From Moniliella sp. 'wahieum' (taxonomy: Eukaryota; Basidiomycota; Moniliellomycetes; Moniliellales; Moniliellaceae), in NCBI GenBank assembly GCA_003971905.1, contig RSEE01000144.1:62001-126000 (forward strand): 64,000 nt of DNA, in the 5' to 3' direction. The notes under the pieces are model-generated. The model did no database searches, was not told the origin of the DNA, and saw only the letters and a program-made list of their open reading frames with translations. Position numbers and translations under genes: made by a program. Each line of letters starts with the position of its first letter. Within the stretch, counting starts at the first letter, position 1. Below are positions 1-13,477 of the stretch, piece by piece.

Positions 1-1
1 A

Positions 2-2330
2 CCCGCCCCCCCCTCTGACGACCCCCACTGTACCAGACCTTGATCCGCTCGCGCGTGCCCAGCACGAAGCCCAGCTGGCCTGGGACGAAGACCCGGGCTT
101 TATGCCACGGGAAGACCTGGTCCTATGGCTCGGCCGACGTGCCACTGCGGCCCACTCTGCTGCCGAGGTGGCCGCCGCTCAAACTGCCTACATGGCCCAT
201 TTCGATTTCTCTCCACGATCGGGTGGACGAAGCACTACGAAAGCTCTGTGCCAAGCTGCTGCTCCGCGCTGAGACACAGGTACTGGAACGACGTGCTGCA
301 AGCGTTTGCCGTGCGCTTTCTCACTGCCCACCCTGCTTCGGACCTGTACCGTTCCGAGAACAGGTCCACCACCTTGCGTTTAGCATTTTGCTCCTCAATA
401 CTGATCTTCATGTGGCCGACTTGGGGGAACGGATGACGCGTCCCCAGTTTGTCCGCAACACGCTCTTGGCGCTGGAAGGTGACCAGGCCGCCTGTTCCTC
501 TGACGCCGCGGTTCCCAGCGCCGCCACTACCGATTCGCTCGACGGTACGGTTGTCAAGACAAAAAAAGCGGGACGAGATGTGCGTGGGCAACGAGGATGG
601 AGCGACTACTGAGGGTGCGTAGTTAGTTACCTGTCGCTCCTTCTTGGCGTTTTGTATGGTGTTGACCTTGTGGTTGGATTGTGAACAGGATATCTACACG
701 GCCTTGCGGTCCGAGCCCATCCACCTGCCTTCGTGGTGCGGCGATGTACTTGGTGCCCCTTCGCCCGACCCAAACAAACACTTCGCCCGACGAAGCAGTA
801 TCCGCGGCCTGCCTTCGCTTTTGACGCCTAACGCACCCAGTCGACGCTGGTCAGAGTCCGGGTTAGATGCGCGGTCGGCGGGACACGAGCAAGGGCCTGT
901 TGGGTTTGTTTCCTCCTCACCCAGACCAGTATTCCCGAAGAGCAGGATGCCAGCGTCACGGGCCAAAAACCGATCCCCGATTCGGAACTGGGCGCTGGCT
1001 GTGCGCCCTGGGCCAAGGAGGGCCGGCTGAGCCCAAGTTGATGGTCCCGGGCAAACGAGGCAAAGATAAAGCGTGGACCGAAGTGTTTGCGGTTGTGCAT
1101 GCTCCGGTGTCCTGTCCTTTTTCACCTTGCATCTTCCCTGTCCCCGCCACCACCGCTGTTGGCGGTGGCAACTGGGCGCTTAGTGCGGAACTGGTGGATG
1201 AGGTGCTGCAACAGACTGTAGCCCAGCCGGTACCGCCTCCTGGGCTGAGCCGTGCTCGACCCATGTCGTCGCCCTGCACGTGCCTGGCACCGGAGCATGT
1301 ACCTCCAAACATCGCATGAAGGTCTAGTGACGGAATGGTGTACGACCCTCAACTATTGGGCTGCCCGCGCGTCCCAGTCGCCCCTTGCGGCCGGGGTGAC
1401 GAGCGTCGATTACGGGTGGAACGTTGCTGGACCCCATTCCCCCCCCCGGCTACCCCTCTACCACTGCTACCACGGCTACCACGGCTAGTACGGCTACCAC
1501 GGGGAAGAAATGGAGAGAAGATGCTCTGCCACCCCAACTCCAGCAGTCCCGCCGACCCAACGCAGCGTGCCAATGTCTCTGTCGGTATCGGACTCGAGCT
1601 CCTCTGCATCGCTCCTCGGGCACCTCAAGCCCTCCACCACGCACACTTCGCTTACTCCCTCGGAGGAGGAGGCGCTGAGTGGGCCACCGGAGATGGTTCG
1701 TTCCTTTTCACTCGGTGTCGGTGCCCCCCGCGCCGAGGGTTATGACCCTGGGGTGGGGAAAGGCGTTGCGCGGGTTGGGTTCGCGCGTGGCCGGGACCGA
1801 AGCCGGCCCGGCTGCCGTGGAGTTTACTGCAGTAGGGTCGAAACTGGCCCGGGGTCGCGCTCCTCCTTCGCCCCTCTTCCCTACGCCTGTGCCGAGCCCC
1901 GCCGCACGGCAAGGCGTATGCATCGGAACACATTGCGTTGGGCACGTGGTCCCCTCCCCCTCCGCCGTTGGGACGATCGAGCTTATCGGAGCAAGAGCAG
2001 GAAAGGGCATTACGAGCGGTCGTGCTTAGCCTCGAAACGGAACTGGTTTCCCACCAGGGCTTGCGCGCCCCTTTGGCCGCCCGCTTTCATCCGCGCGGAC
2101 CGAATGCCTTGTTGGCCCGGACCAATTGGGAGCATAAGCTCGAGTACTTGCTAGATGAGCTGGCCAAGTACCGTACCTACGCTGCTTCCCTGACCGAAGC
2201 GCGGAAGAAACGGGCGCGTCTGGTTTGGCGCGACGGAATGGTCCTCGATCCGGTGGCGGAAGCCGAAGCCGAAGCGGAGGTGGGCAGTTTGGACGCACCC
2301 CATTCCGATGCGCCCGCGTTGGACCCGTAA
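2..2330 (+). CDS. Sec7-PH domain Arf guanine-nucleotide exchange factor, 5'-truncated
   Basis: Likely activates Arf-type GTPases on Golgi or endosomal membranes. The window opens inside the Sec7 domain. The Sec7 signature LLNTDLHVADLGERMTRPQF lies at about 390-450, and the helix after it (DIYTALRSEPIHLPS) at about 690-735. A PH domain follows at about 1020-1430 (KDKAWTEVFAVVH; then EWCTTLNYWAARASQSPL and the GVTSVDYGWN block typical of fungal Sec7-PH proteins). A C-terminal helical region around 1990-2200 (NWEHKLEYLLDELAKYRTY) matches the family's tail. An intron probably spans about 615-688. The frame shifts several times in the Sec7 and PH regions, which I read as base-calling errors. The stop is TAA at 2328-2330. 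The N-terminus lies outside the window. Family assignment is firm; the exact orthologue is not. Confidence 0.8.
1452..1502. repeat. short TACCACGGC-type tandem repeat inside the Sec7-PH gene
   Basis: Imperfect 9-bp units of the form TACCACGGC run in tandem between the PH domain and the C-terminal helices. The repeat encodes a Thr/Ala-rich linker and is likely a length-variable microsatellite within the coding region. Confidence 0.6.
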
Positions 2331-2808
2331 TGCCGTACCGCGTACCCGGTCCAGTGGACCGGCGGGCGTAGCATAGGCAACCCCGTCCCTGTTCTCGCCT
2401 TCATTCAACTTTCCTTTATGGGCGTACTTGGCGAATGTCTTTCTTTTGCCCTCCCCTTTTCGACCGCAGTCGCTGCCGTTTCCCATCGTTTGAAGCTTGA
2501 AGCTTGACGCTTTCGCTATCTTCGCTGTACAATACCATACGTCTGTGTGTTCGTGTGTTTGTCACATCTGTAATCCTGTGTCGTCTCTTGTCGGTCTTTT
2601 GCCTGTAGAGATCCTGCTTGCCCCGCCCCCCCACGCCCCCCTGAAACTCTCATGACAACAGGCCTCAATGTCCCGGCCGTCAATATGATATTTGGTTCCA
2701 AACCCATCACAGGGATGAGTGAAGATAGTGGGCATGGATTGGTCGTACATGTGTTGCAAGGGGGGGGAGGCGGGGGCGGGGGAGGGGACCAGGCGCTCCA
2801 CACGGAAC
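2331..2808. other. convergent 3' intergenic region with a G-quadruplex-like run
   Basis: This gap lies between two convergent genes (Sec7-PH and RRB1). It holds no supportable gene. The plus strand carries a G-rich run at 2760-2788 with four or more G-tracts separated by one to three bases, which fits the canonical G-quadruplex pattern. Confidence 0.5.
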
Positions 2809-4416
2809 TCAGACCGAATGGTCTTGAAGAGGTGGAAGCCGTCGGCCGAGGTGGTCATGAGCATGCCCGGAATCTGCTTGTGCCAATGAACCTCTTTGAT
2901 CTCTGACGCACCATAGTGGGAGAACAACAGTTGGTTGGGCACCTGTTGGCCTCCCTGGCCGACCAAGTCGGCAGTGTTGCTCTTGACGCCGGTTTCCTCA
3001 TCGTCCGCCTCGACACTCAAGTCCCCAGGGTTACCTGGTCGTCCCGTCCACTCGCAGCAAACACACTCTCCTCTGTGGGGTGCCACTCGACCGAGTCAAT
3101 GGGCGCCGTGTGCCACTGGAACTCGGCCACGGCGTTTGACGTTTGGCCGCCTTGCCCCAGTTGCGCAAGTCCCACACCTTGAGCATTCCATCGTCGCCGC
3201 CAGACAGGATGAGGTAGTCGGTCATCTTGTTCCACGAAATCACATTCACGTCGCTCTCGTGGGCATGGTCGTTGGTCACAATGCTCTTGCGCGCTTGGGT
3301 GCGTACGTCCCAGATGCGGATCGTCGAGTCGGCGGAACAGGAGGCAAAGATGGTCTGTTCCTTGGGCGACCACTGCAAGTCTTCGACACTGCTCGTGTGC
3401 GACGCAAACGGACGCTCGTTGGTCACCCACCCCGACTCCCGCTGCACGGTCAGGTAAATCTTCGAGTGCACATCGCCACTCAGCAAGCGTAATGGCAGCT
3501 TGCCCCCCTCGCCCAGAGGCGGGGCCCAATCCAACGCGTACCCCTCCACGCGGTGCTGCCGGACCGTGTGCAGCGGGGTAGAGACCTTCTTCTTGTCAAA
3601 CTGGAACGGTTCCTCCAAACTTTGAAGCATGGGCGCCACATCGTGGATTTGCACCCGGCCCACATCGTTCCACACTGCCACAGGGTAGGTTGTGCTGCTC
3701 GTCCGATCGACGGGCGCTGCGCGCACTCGGTTCACCCCGCCCTGGATCTGGAACGAACGGTACTCCACCACCGCATCCTCGTCCAATCCGTCATCGTCGT
3801 CGTCATCATCGTCGTTGTCCGAGTCGTCTGCAACCGGTCAGGACAAAGAGAAAAACAAAAGAACAGAATAAGAAAGGGTAGAGGGGGGAGGGAAATAAGA
3901 ACGTACTGCCATCTTTGATGGTGCGGTGCATGTTGGATGCCTTCATCACCAGCACTTCGTTGTCCTCGGCGCGGTCAGCCTGGGTCCCACTGACCCAGTA
4001 TGCGGTGTGAGGGAATCCTCCTCCACCAGCACCACGCTCATTGCCCAACTTGTCTTGCAGAATATCAAACGACAGCGCGGGCCAGGTCACGTTGAGCCGG
4101 TGCAGCATCTCGTATGCGCCTTGGTCCGGTTCGAGCTCGGCCTTGGCCGGGCCATCTTGGTGGGCAGAGGGGATGTACACCTGGGTGGGGGAGTCTTCTT
4201 CGTCGTCATCGTTGTCCTCGTCGTCCGGACGCTCGACATCGCCTTCAATTTCCATCTCGGCGTCCGACGCGACATTGTCTTCTTCAATGTCATCGCCAAA
4301 GGGGTCTTCAAATTCGCCCATGCCTTCGTCATCGTGCTTGGGCGCGGGCACAGTGCCAGACGCACACGCTTGGCCTCGGCCGTGGCGCGTTCGGGAGAAG
4401 CAGCGCGCTTGGACAT
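2809..4416 (-). CDS. RRB1: RRB1/GRWD1 WD40 ribosome-assembly chaperone
   Basis: WD40 chaperone that in yeast binds newly made ribosomal protein uL3 and is needed for 60S assembly in the nucleolus. From the start: a basic N-terminus (MSKRAASPERATAEAKR), an acidic stretch, then the family block QVYIPS..LNVTWPALSFDIL, and repeats containing RIWDVRT and LKVWDLR. The C-terminus ELKxxHWH..GFHLFKTI is recognisable. Intron at 3828-3906 (79 bp). The frame breaks near 4350 and again inside the WD repeats. The open frame runs past the natural end to 2562, but one extra base near 2812 would give an ending FKTI-x-V-stop at 2809, giving about 509 residues, close to yeast Rrb1 (511). It is divergent from ADE5,7. 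Confidence 0.88.
3828..3906 (-). other. intron in RRB1
   Basis: The donor GTACGT and acceptor GCAG, read on the minus strand, separate the codons for KDGS from an acidic DDSDN stretch. Length is 79 bp. Confidence 0.8.
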
Positions 4417-4845
4417 GGCAGCAGAGCGGTAGGGGGTGGTGGTTGCACAAGAGAAAGCGCCGGACGCGCAAGACGATCGTGGCGCTGCGGGCGTCCAAGC
4501 GCACTGGCTCGGCCTCCTGCGTGTGGGCCACTAAAAAAAAACCAGCGAGGAAAAAGAAAACGGAAAAGAAAGCCATATTAAAATCAAAAAGAAACTCCAT
4601 CCGGGCCGTTGCACCGATGCGAATCGAACAGCGCACGCCTCCAAACAATGCACCGATCGGCTATGCGCGGTGCTAGGGTTTGCCCGCCATTTTTTTTCTT
4701 TTCGAGGGATTTAGCCTGTCTTCTCCGTCTGGGCCCAGCCTGGGCTCCCGATGGGACAGCCGCCGGGCACGGCACCGCCTGAACGTGGGGCCCCTCCTGC
4801 CTGTTCACCACCATTGGTCGCGGCTGCTCCCCTTCTCCCATCCCC
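4417..4845. promoter_or_regulatory. divergent promoter region RRB1 / ADE5,7
   Basis: The 430-bp gap lies between the start codons of RRB1 (-) and ADE5,7 (+). No clear TATA box or known operator is visible. The location alone supports a shared promoter. Confidence 0.5.
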
Positions 4846-7360
4846 ATGTCCGACGCCTTTACCGCGCTGCTGCCCCCGCGCCTCTGCGCATCCTCATCCT
4901 CGGCTCCGGTGGCCGCGAGCACGCACTGGCCCACCACCTCGTCGCCAGCCCGCGCGTCGAGCACGTCTTTGTCGCCCCTGGCAACGGCGGCACCGCTTCG
5001 GCCGACGGTCCGCTGCACCAACCTGCCTGAGCCCAAGGTCAGCGGCACCGACTTCTCTGCCATCACCGCCTGGGCCCAGCAGAACAAGATCAACCTTGCC
5101 ATTGCCGGGCCCGAGCAACCGTTGGTGGACGGCGCCGAGGCTGCCTTCCGTCAGGGTACGTATCTCCTTCCCTCCTCCCTTGCGTTTTCTCTTGATGGCC
5201 ATTGCGCAGGGAAGCAGTGGCTGACACGATGAGTAGCTGGTATCCCCATGTTTGGTCCTTCGCCCGTCGCGGCGCAGATGGAGGGCTCCAAGACCTTTTC
5301 CAAGCACTTTATGGCGCGTCACCAGATCCCCACGGCCGAGTACCAGTCTTTTACTCCGCAGCAGGTGAACGAATGTCTGGCGTACATTGAGAAGTTGGGG
5401 GGTGCGCAGAAAGTGGTGCTCAAGGCGAGTGGTCTTGCCGGCGGGAAGGGTGTGCTTTTGCCCGAGACGACGGCGGAAGCCAAGCAGGGTGTGGAGGACA
5501 TTCTGGTCAAAAAGGTGTTTGGGGGCACGCCGGCTCGTCGCTGGTCATTGAGGAGCGTCTCGATGGCCCTGAGCTGTCGGTGCTTGCGTTTAGCGACGGT
5601 ACACGATCAAGGCCCTGCCGGGCTGCCAGGACCACAAGCGCATTGGCGAGGGGGACACTGGGCTCAACACGGGTGGCATGGGCGCCTACTGCCCTGCCCC
5701 TGAGGGTGTGCCATTTGAGCAAGAGATCTACGACACGGTGCTTAAGCCTACGATCGATGGCATGCGCGCGGATGGGCTGCCGTTTGTGGGGTGCTCTTTG
5801 TTGGCCTGATGCTCACTTCGCGTGGGCCCAAGGTCCTCGAGTACAATGTCCGCTTTGGTGACCCGAAACGGAGGCGGTGCTGGAACTTCTGGAAACGCCT
5901 CTTGGGGAAATCATCTTTGCCTGTGTGGAGCGCCGCCTCGACACTGTCGACATCAAGATCAAGTCGGGCAGCGCGGTGAGCATCATTCTTGCCTCCAAGG
6001 GGTACCCCGGTAAGTACCCCACTGGCCTCCCGATCACCTTGCCGGCGGCTTCAGCTCTGCCCAAGGGCGTGCAGATCTACCACGCCGGCACCAAGATTGT
6101 GGATGGCCAGGTGCTCACTGCTGGCGGTCGTGTGTTGGCGGTGAGCGGGGTGGGTGCGACTCTGCAAGAAGCGCTGAAAGCTGCGTATGCCGGTGTCGAC
6201 CTGATCCAATTTGAAGGCAAGACGTTCCGTCGGGACATTGCCCACCGCGCGCTCACCGCAGCTTCTACGCAGAAGCAAGAGGCACTCACCTATGCTTCGG
6301 CGGGCGTTTCGATCGATGCCGGGGACGCGTTGGTGCAGGCGATCAAGCCTCTGGCCAAGTCGACTGTACGCCCTGGGTGTGATGCGGATCTGGGTGGGTT
6401 TGGCGGTGCGTTTGACCTCAAGCCGCTCGGGTTGAAGGACCCCATCCTGGTTTCGGGTACCGACGGCGTGGGCACCAAGCTGCGTGTGGCGCTTGATGCC
6501 AACAAGCACGACACGGTCGGCATTGACCTGGTGGCCATGTCGGTCAATGATCTGTTGGTGCAGGGCGCGCTCCCGCTCTACTTTTTGGACTACTTTGCTT
6601 GCTCCAAGCTGGACGTCAAGGTGGCTGCGGCTGTGATTGGTGTGTGGCCGAGGGCTGCCGACAGGCCAAGGCCGGCCTGATTGGCGGTGAGACGGCGGAG
6701 ATGCCCGGTATGTATGAGGGGGACGACTATGACCTGGCAGGCTTCGCCGTGGGCGCAGTGGAGCGGGTTCAGCTGCTACCGCGTGTGCAGGAGATGCAAG
6801 CCGGGGATGTCTTGATTGGCCTGGCCTCGTCGGGGCTGCACTCGAACGGATACAGTCTGGTGCGCAAGGTGGTGGCTCGCTCGGGGCTGAGCTACGGGGC
6901 TCCGGTGCCTTGGAGCAAGAGCGCGAACGAGGCCCCGCTGCCGGCGACGCTGGGCGAGGCGCTGCTGGTGCCGACGCAGATCTATGTGCAGGCACTGGCG
7001 CCCCTGCTGCAGTCGCCTGAAGGTTTGCTGGGCATGTCCCACATTACCGGCGGTGGCTTTACCGAAAACATCCCGCGTGCGCTCCCGGCACACCTGGGTG
7101 CGCACATTGACCTCACTGCGTGGGAGCGACCGGGTGTGTTTGGCTGGATGCAGAAGGTGGGCAATGTGGAGGCGCGGGAAATGGCCCGGACGTTCAACAA
7201 CGGTATCGGGATGGTGCTGATTGTGCGCAAGGACCAAGCGGAGCGCATCCTGACGTTGCTCCGGACGGACCCGGCGGCGGCGGCCCCCCCTGTGGTGATG
7301 GGAGAGCTGGTGGCCGGCTCGGGCGTGTCGTACACTGGGCTGGACAAGTGGGCCAACTGA
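4846..7360 (+). CDS. ADE5,7: bifunctional GARS-AIRS, purine biosynthesis
   Basis: Fused phosphoribosylamine-glycine ligase (GARS) and phosphoribosylformylglycinamidine cyclo-ligase (AIRS), catalysing two steps of cytosolic IMP synthesis. The start at 4846 precedes the GARS nucleotide loop [16 protein letters not shown]-grasp blocks follow: [44 protein letters not shown] and [14 protein letters not shown] starts near 6280 with [15 protein letters not shown], then [31 protein letters not shown] and [16 protein letters not shown]. There is no GART domain, as usual in fungi. Intron at 5156-5236; joining it restores [12 protein letters not shown]. The frame breaks about six times (near 4880, 5015, 5525, 5600, 5863 and 6640). 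At 5600 and 5863 one missing homopolymer base cures it. About 810 residues, the family's usual size. It is almost certainly functional. Confidence 0.95.
5156..5236 (+). other. intron in ADE5,7
   Basis: Donor GTACGT, acceptor GAGTAG. Splicing joins AFRQ to AGIPMFGP, restoring a conserved GARS segment. Length is 81 bp. Confidence 0.85.
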
Positions 7361-7883
7361 GGTGTAGAAGAGGGGCGTTGTGACATGTGGGAAGCAGCAA
7401 GCTGCATCCAATCCATGATGGTTGAAGCGTGAAGCGTGAAGATGGGTCGATTGATGTATTGGAGTTAGGGCAAACACTTCCGAGTATCAATACGATAGAG
7501 TAGGGATATCAGTTCTACGCCACACTTTCACAGCTACGCCACAGGCCTTCAAGTGTTTACAGCGAGAAATCCACGAATTAAGATTGTTCGTATTGTCAGC
7601 AGACCAATACTAGTGGTTCTCTTCATGGTGCACCATCAAAGATGTAACAGTGGCCACGGGCGAAGAGAAACCTAGTAGATTAGTTACAATGAAATTGGGG
7701 GTGGGACTTAGATGGACACTGCATGACCCATTCTTTATCACCTTTTCGCCAGTTTAGCATTGGTTTGTGCTTTCTTTCTATAGTCCGAGATGAGCCTGAG
7801 CACTCACTAGCACGAAGTGGATGGACATCACTGGTACAAGTGTATTTCTACAAGCAAAGCAGGAATCTAGATGAGCGACCAGC
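7361..7883. other. convergent 3' region ADE5,7 / histone H2B
   Basis: AT-richer intergenic DNA between two convergent genes. No open frame resembles a known protein and no RNA gene is evident. It probably contains both polyadenylation regions. Confidence 0.5.
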
Positions 7884-9467
<1,584 letters not shown>

Positions 9468-10254
9468 AGGCGCCTTGACTTCGCTCCTGCCTGTATTGCA
9501 CTTGTACACTAGGTTGTAATGCTACATCATCGAATCATCGTGTAACATGGCGAGCCTCCGGGTTTACTAGCTGTAGTTGTAGCTATTAGCACTGAGCTTG
9601 AAGGGTCGAGCGTATGCCCAACCAGCCAGATCATTCTTGTCCTTCACCAGTGGAATAGTATCAACAACTGTTGAGACGGAAGTGCTATCAGCATGCCACG
9701 AGTATCGGTGCACCACTGCAGCAGGTTCCCCTCCAGCAGCCTCCACCTGTCAACGGCTTGTCCGTAACTCGGGCTGTATAACTCGTTGGATGAGAGTTCA
9801 TGCGATTCCCGTCCCCCGGTATCAAAGGAAGATTGGTATACTATGCGCTGTTGCGCATACGATGCAGATACTACTATGGCAATGCCCAGAGTATCACGAC
9901 AGGAGAAGTTTTACTTCTTCCCAGCCCAATCATTAAACATTGGGATCGAATAGCGTTCTTTGACCGATGGCGCACGGTGAAAAGTGAGTCTACCACGACT
10001 GCTTCCATTCCAATCCGAATCCATCTAGCATCCACGAATTCCAGTCCGTGATAACTGCCATGAATGTTGAGAGTGAACGTTGAACCAGCATATGGGCATA
10101 CCCTAGTTGCGCACCAGCAGTGGGTCTGATAGATGCACATATGACTTGGCGATGCTCCGACTGGGGTGAACTATGGAATGCATGGAAACAGTAGGCATAA
10201 ATCTAGTGGTACAGAGGGGCACAGGAGGAGGATCGATGAGGGGAGGGAAGGGGT
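9468..10254. other. convergent 3' region between H2A and H3
   Basis: About 790 bp between the stop codons of H2A (+) and H3 (-). It contains only a chance frame of about 110 codons at 9598-9936 without recognisable sequence. No histone stem-loop was identified, as expected for fungi, which polyadenylate histone mRNAs. Confidence 0.5.
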
Positions 10255-11695
<1,441 letters not shown>

Positions 11696-11910
11696 ACGTC
11701 TTGCTGTACTTTGACTCTGTATTAGCAGCCCCATACTGCACCACTACTATGCACTGCACCCCCACGTGTCCCTTTCGTAGCCAGAAAGACGTGTTTTCCC
11801 TGTATCCAGACAACTCGGGTACAGCATGCGTAGCGTCAACACCCAGATAGGGGTGGGTGGGCCCTCCGAGCGCTAACCACCATTGCTGAGGCTCAGCGCG
11901 CTCAGCCCCA

Positions 11911-12876
11911 TCACATCATGAGGGGAGGGGGAGGGGTGGCTAACGTTACGTGCTTCACGCAGCAAGGGAAGTGAAGCCTGCATGGCGGCACAATACCGAG
12001 GAAAACGAGGGTGGGCATGGCCCAGATCCCCAGGAAGAAAAGGTGACTGTCTCTCCGCCGCCTAAGGGGGTGGGGGGAGGGCTGCCGATTGAGATGGCTG
12101 CGCTGGGCTTGTCGTACAAGTCCCAGTCCAACCTGCCTCCCGGGAGCAAAGCGGATTGTACGCGCCCGGCTTGGAAGGCGGTCCACTGCCTGCGGCGTGC
12201 CGAAAGGGTATGAGCAGTCCAAAAGTGGGCGCTGACAGTCAAAGCGAATGCAGCGTATGACACCCTGATGGCAAAGTGCGAGTGCGTGCGAGTGCGAGGG
12301 CGAGTGGGCGGACGTGCCACGCCCGGTCCGAGGGCCGGAGGAGCCATTTGGTTCGCACCGCTCCCGAGGGCGCAAACGGCCACGTGGGATTGGACCGAAC
12401 TAGGAGGAGGTGGATGAGCTGGGGAAAGGCACTGACTATCACCAGACTCCAGGGCAGTTGATCAGTCCAGTGGACGAGCAGAAGGAAGATGAGACTTGCC
12501 ACGCCCAGTCTCGATGCCAGCCTGCGTGTCGCCTGGGCATGTGCCTCAATCAGCTCGCACAGCGCCTGGAGACTGTAAGCTGGATAGGAGAGAAGGGGTA
12601 GGAAGTGCGTCAGTCGTTGTGTGCAAGCTACGATACGACAAGCGGGACAGGGGACGAACCAATGCATGCGATCAAAGATAGGCCAGCGGCGACGCCGGCA
12701 GGATAGCTTAAGACGGCGAGGAGGCCATGCGCTCTCAGCGCCACCAAGAAAAGAGGGGGAAGGTGGGGCAGAATGATAAACAGGTGGTGAGGTGAATGTC
12801 GTAATGGCCTGTTCAAATCATCGAAGAACACGGGCTCGTGGTGATGGATGGCAGGACCTGCGGTGGTGGTGGACAA
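11911..12876 (-). CDS. SVP26/TEX261-like ER-Golgi membrane protein
   Basis: Probable member of the SVP26/TEX261 family, small four-helix proteins that act as adaptors for loading type II membrane proteins into COPII vesicles. Minus-strand pieces in order: YPAGVAAGLSLIACI, then after an intron at about 12590-12680, AYSLQALCELIEAHAQATRR, the second helix LPWSLVIVSAFPQLIHLLLV, then a hydrophobic stretch around 12240 and the last helix FFLGIWAMPTLVFLGIV near 12010. This order mimics the family (AAGLYYLAELIEE..; ..FP..LVYLLLL; ..). Frames change between segments. The start is uncertain: 12876, or an ATG at 12728 if one base is missing. Assigned by pattern, not alignment. Confidence 0.55.
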
Positions 12877-13477
12877 CCTGCGAAAGCCTCAAGTAGATCC
12901 AACGTGGCAATTTCAAGCCCGACGACTGCCTCTCCGCAATTCATTTTCACTTCCGCCGAAACCAAAGTTGACATCGATATACTAAGTCTCACCTCTCGAT
13001 GCACAGCCAGCAAAGACAAAGAATAAGGGGGTTGTACGCAATGAGAGGCGTATGCTTAAACACCCTACGCACACGCGGAAAGGGTATCATCTCTTTCTGG
13101 GTAAACTGACACGCTCCCCCCTCGAAATGGATTGGTCAGCGCTGGAACAACCAGTATAACAGACGTGCAATAATAAGACCAAGCTTCTGATCTTCGCATA
13201 GAATGACAGAAGTGGGTTCCGCTGGCTGTTGTTTCAGGGATCGAACGGTCTAGTATCAAGCGCCTGTGACCACCTGGATGGCGCTGTGGTTAGCATACAT
13301 GTTCACCATGACCGAGCCAACGGTCAAAGACCGTTTGGACCTGCAGATGAGGAAGGGCGAATTGTCATGATAGGAGTTCTAGGATTTAGCGCCCGTAGGA
13401 GAAGATAAAGGGGGAGAAGAAAATGAGCATTGGACATGTCCGCAGAAAGCGACAATGGGGGAGGGGGGATGGGACGA
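12877..13477. other. intergenic region between the SVP26-like and zinc-finger genes
   Basis: Both flanking genes are on the minus strand. A minus-strand frame of 68 codons at 12813-13019 has no recognisable content. The rest is presumably the 3' region of the zinc-finger gene and the promoter of the SVP26-like gene. Confidence 0.4.

Noticed and set aside
6051-6995. 314-codon open frame on the minus strand
   Set aside because: Exactly antisense to conserved ADE5,7 sequence; Arg/Pro/Ser-rich composition typical of GC-rich shadow frames.
9598-9936. 112-codon plus-strand frame between H2A and H3
   Set aside because: No recognisable sequence and lies in a convergent 3' region.
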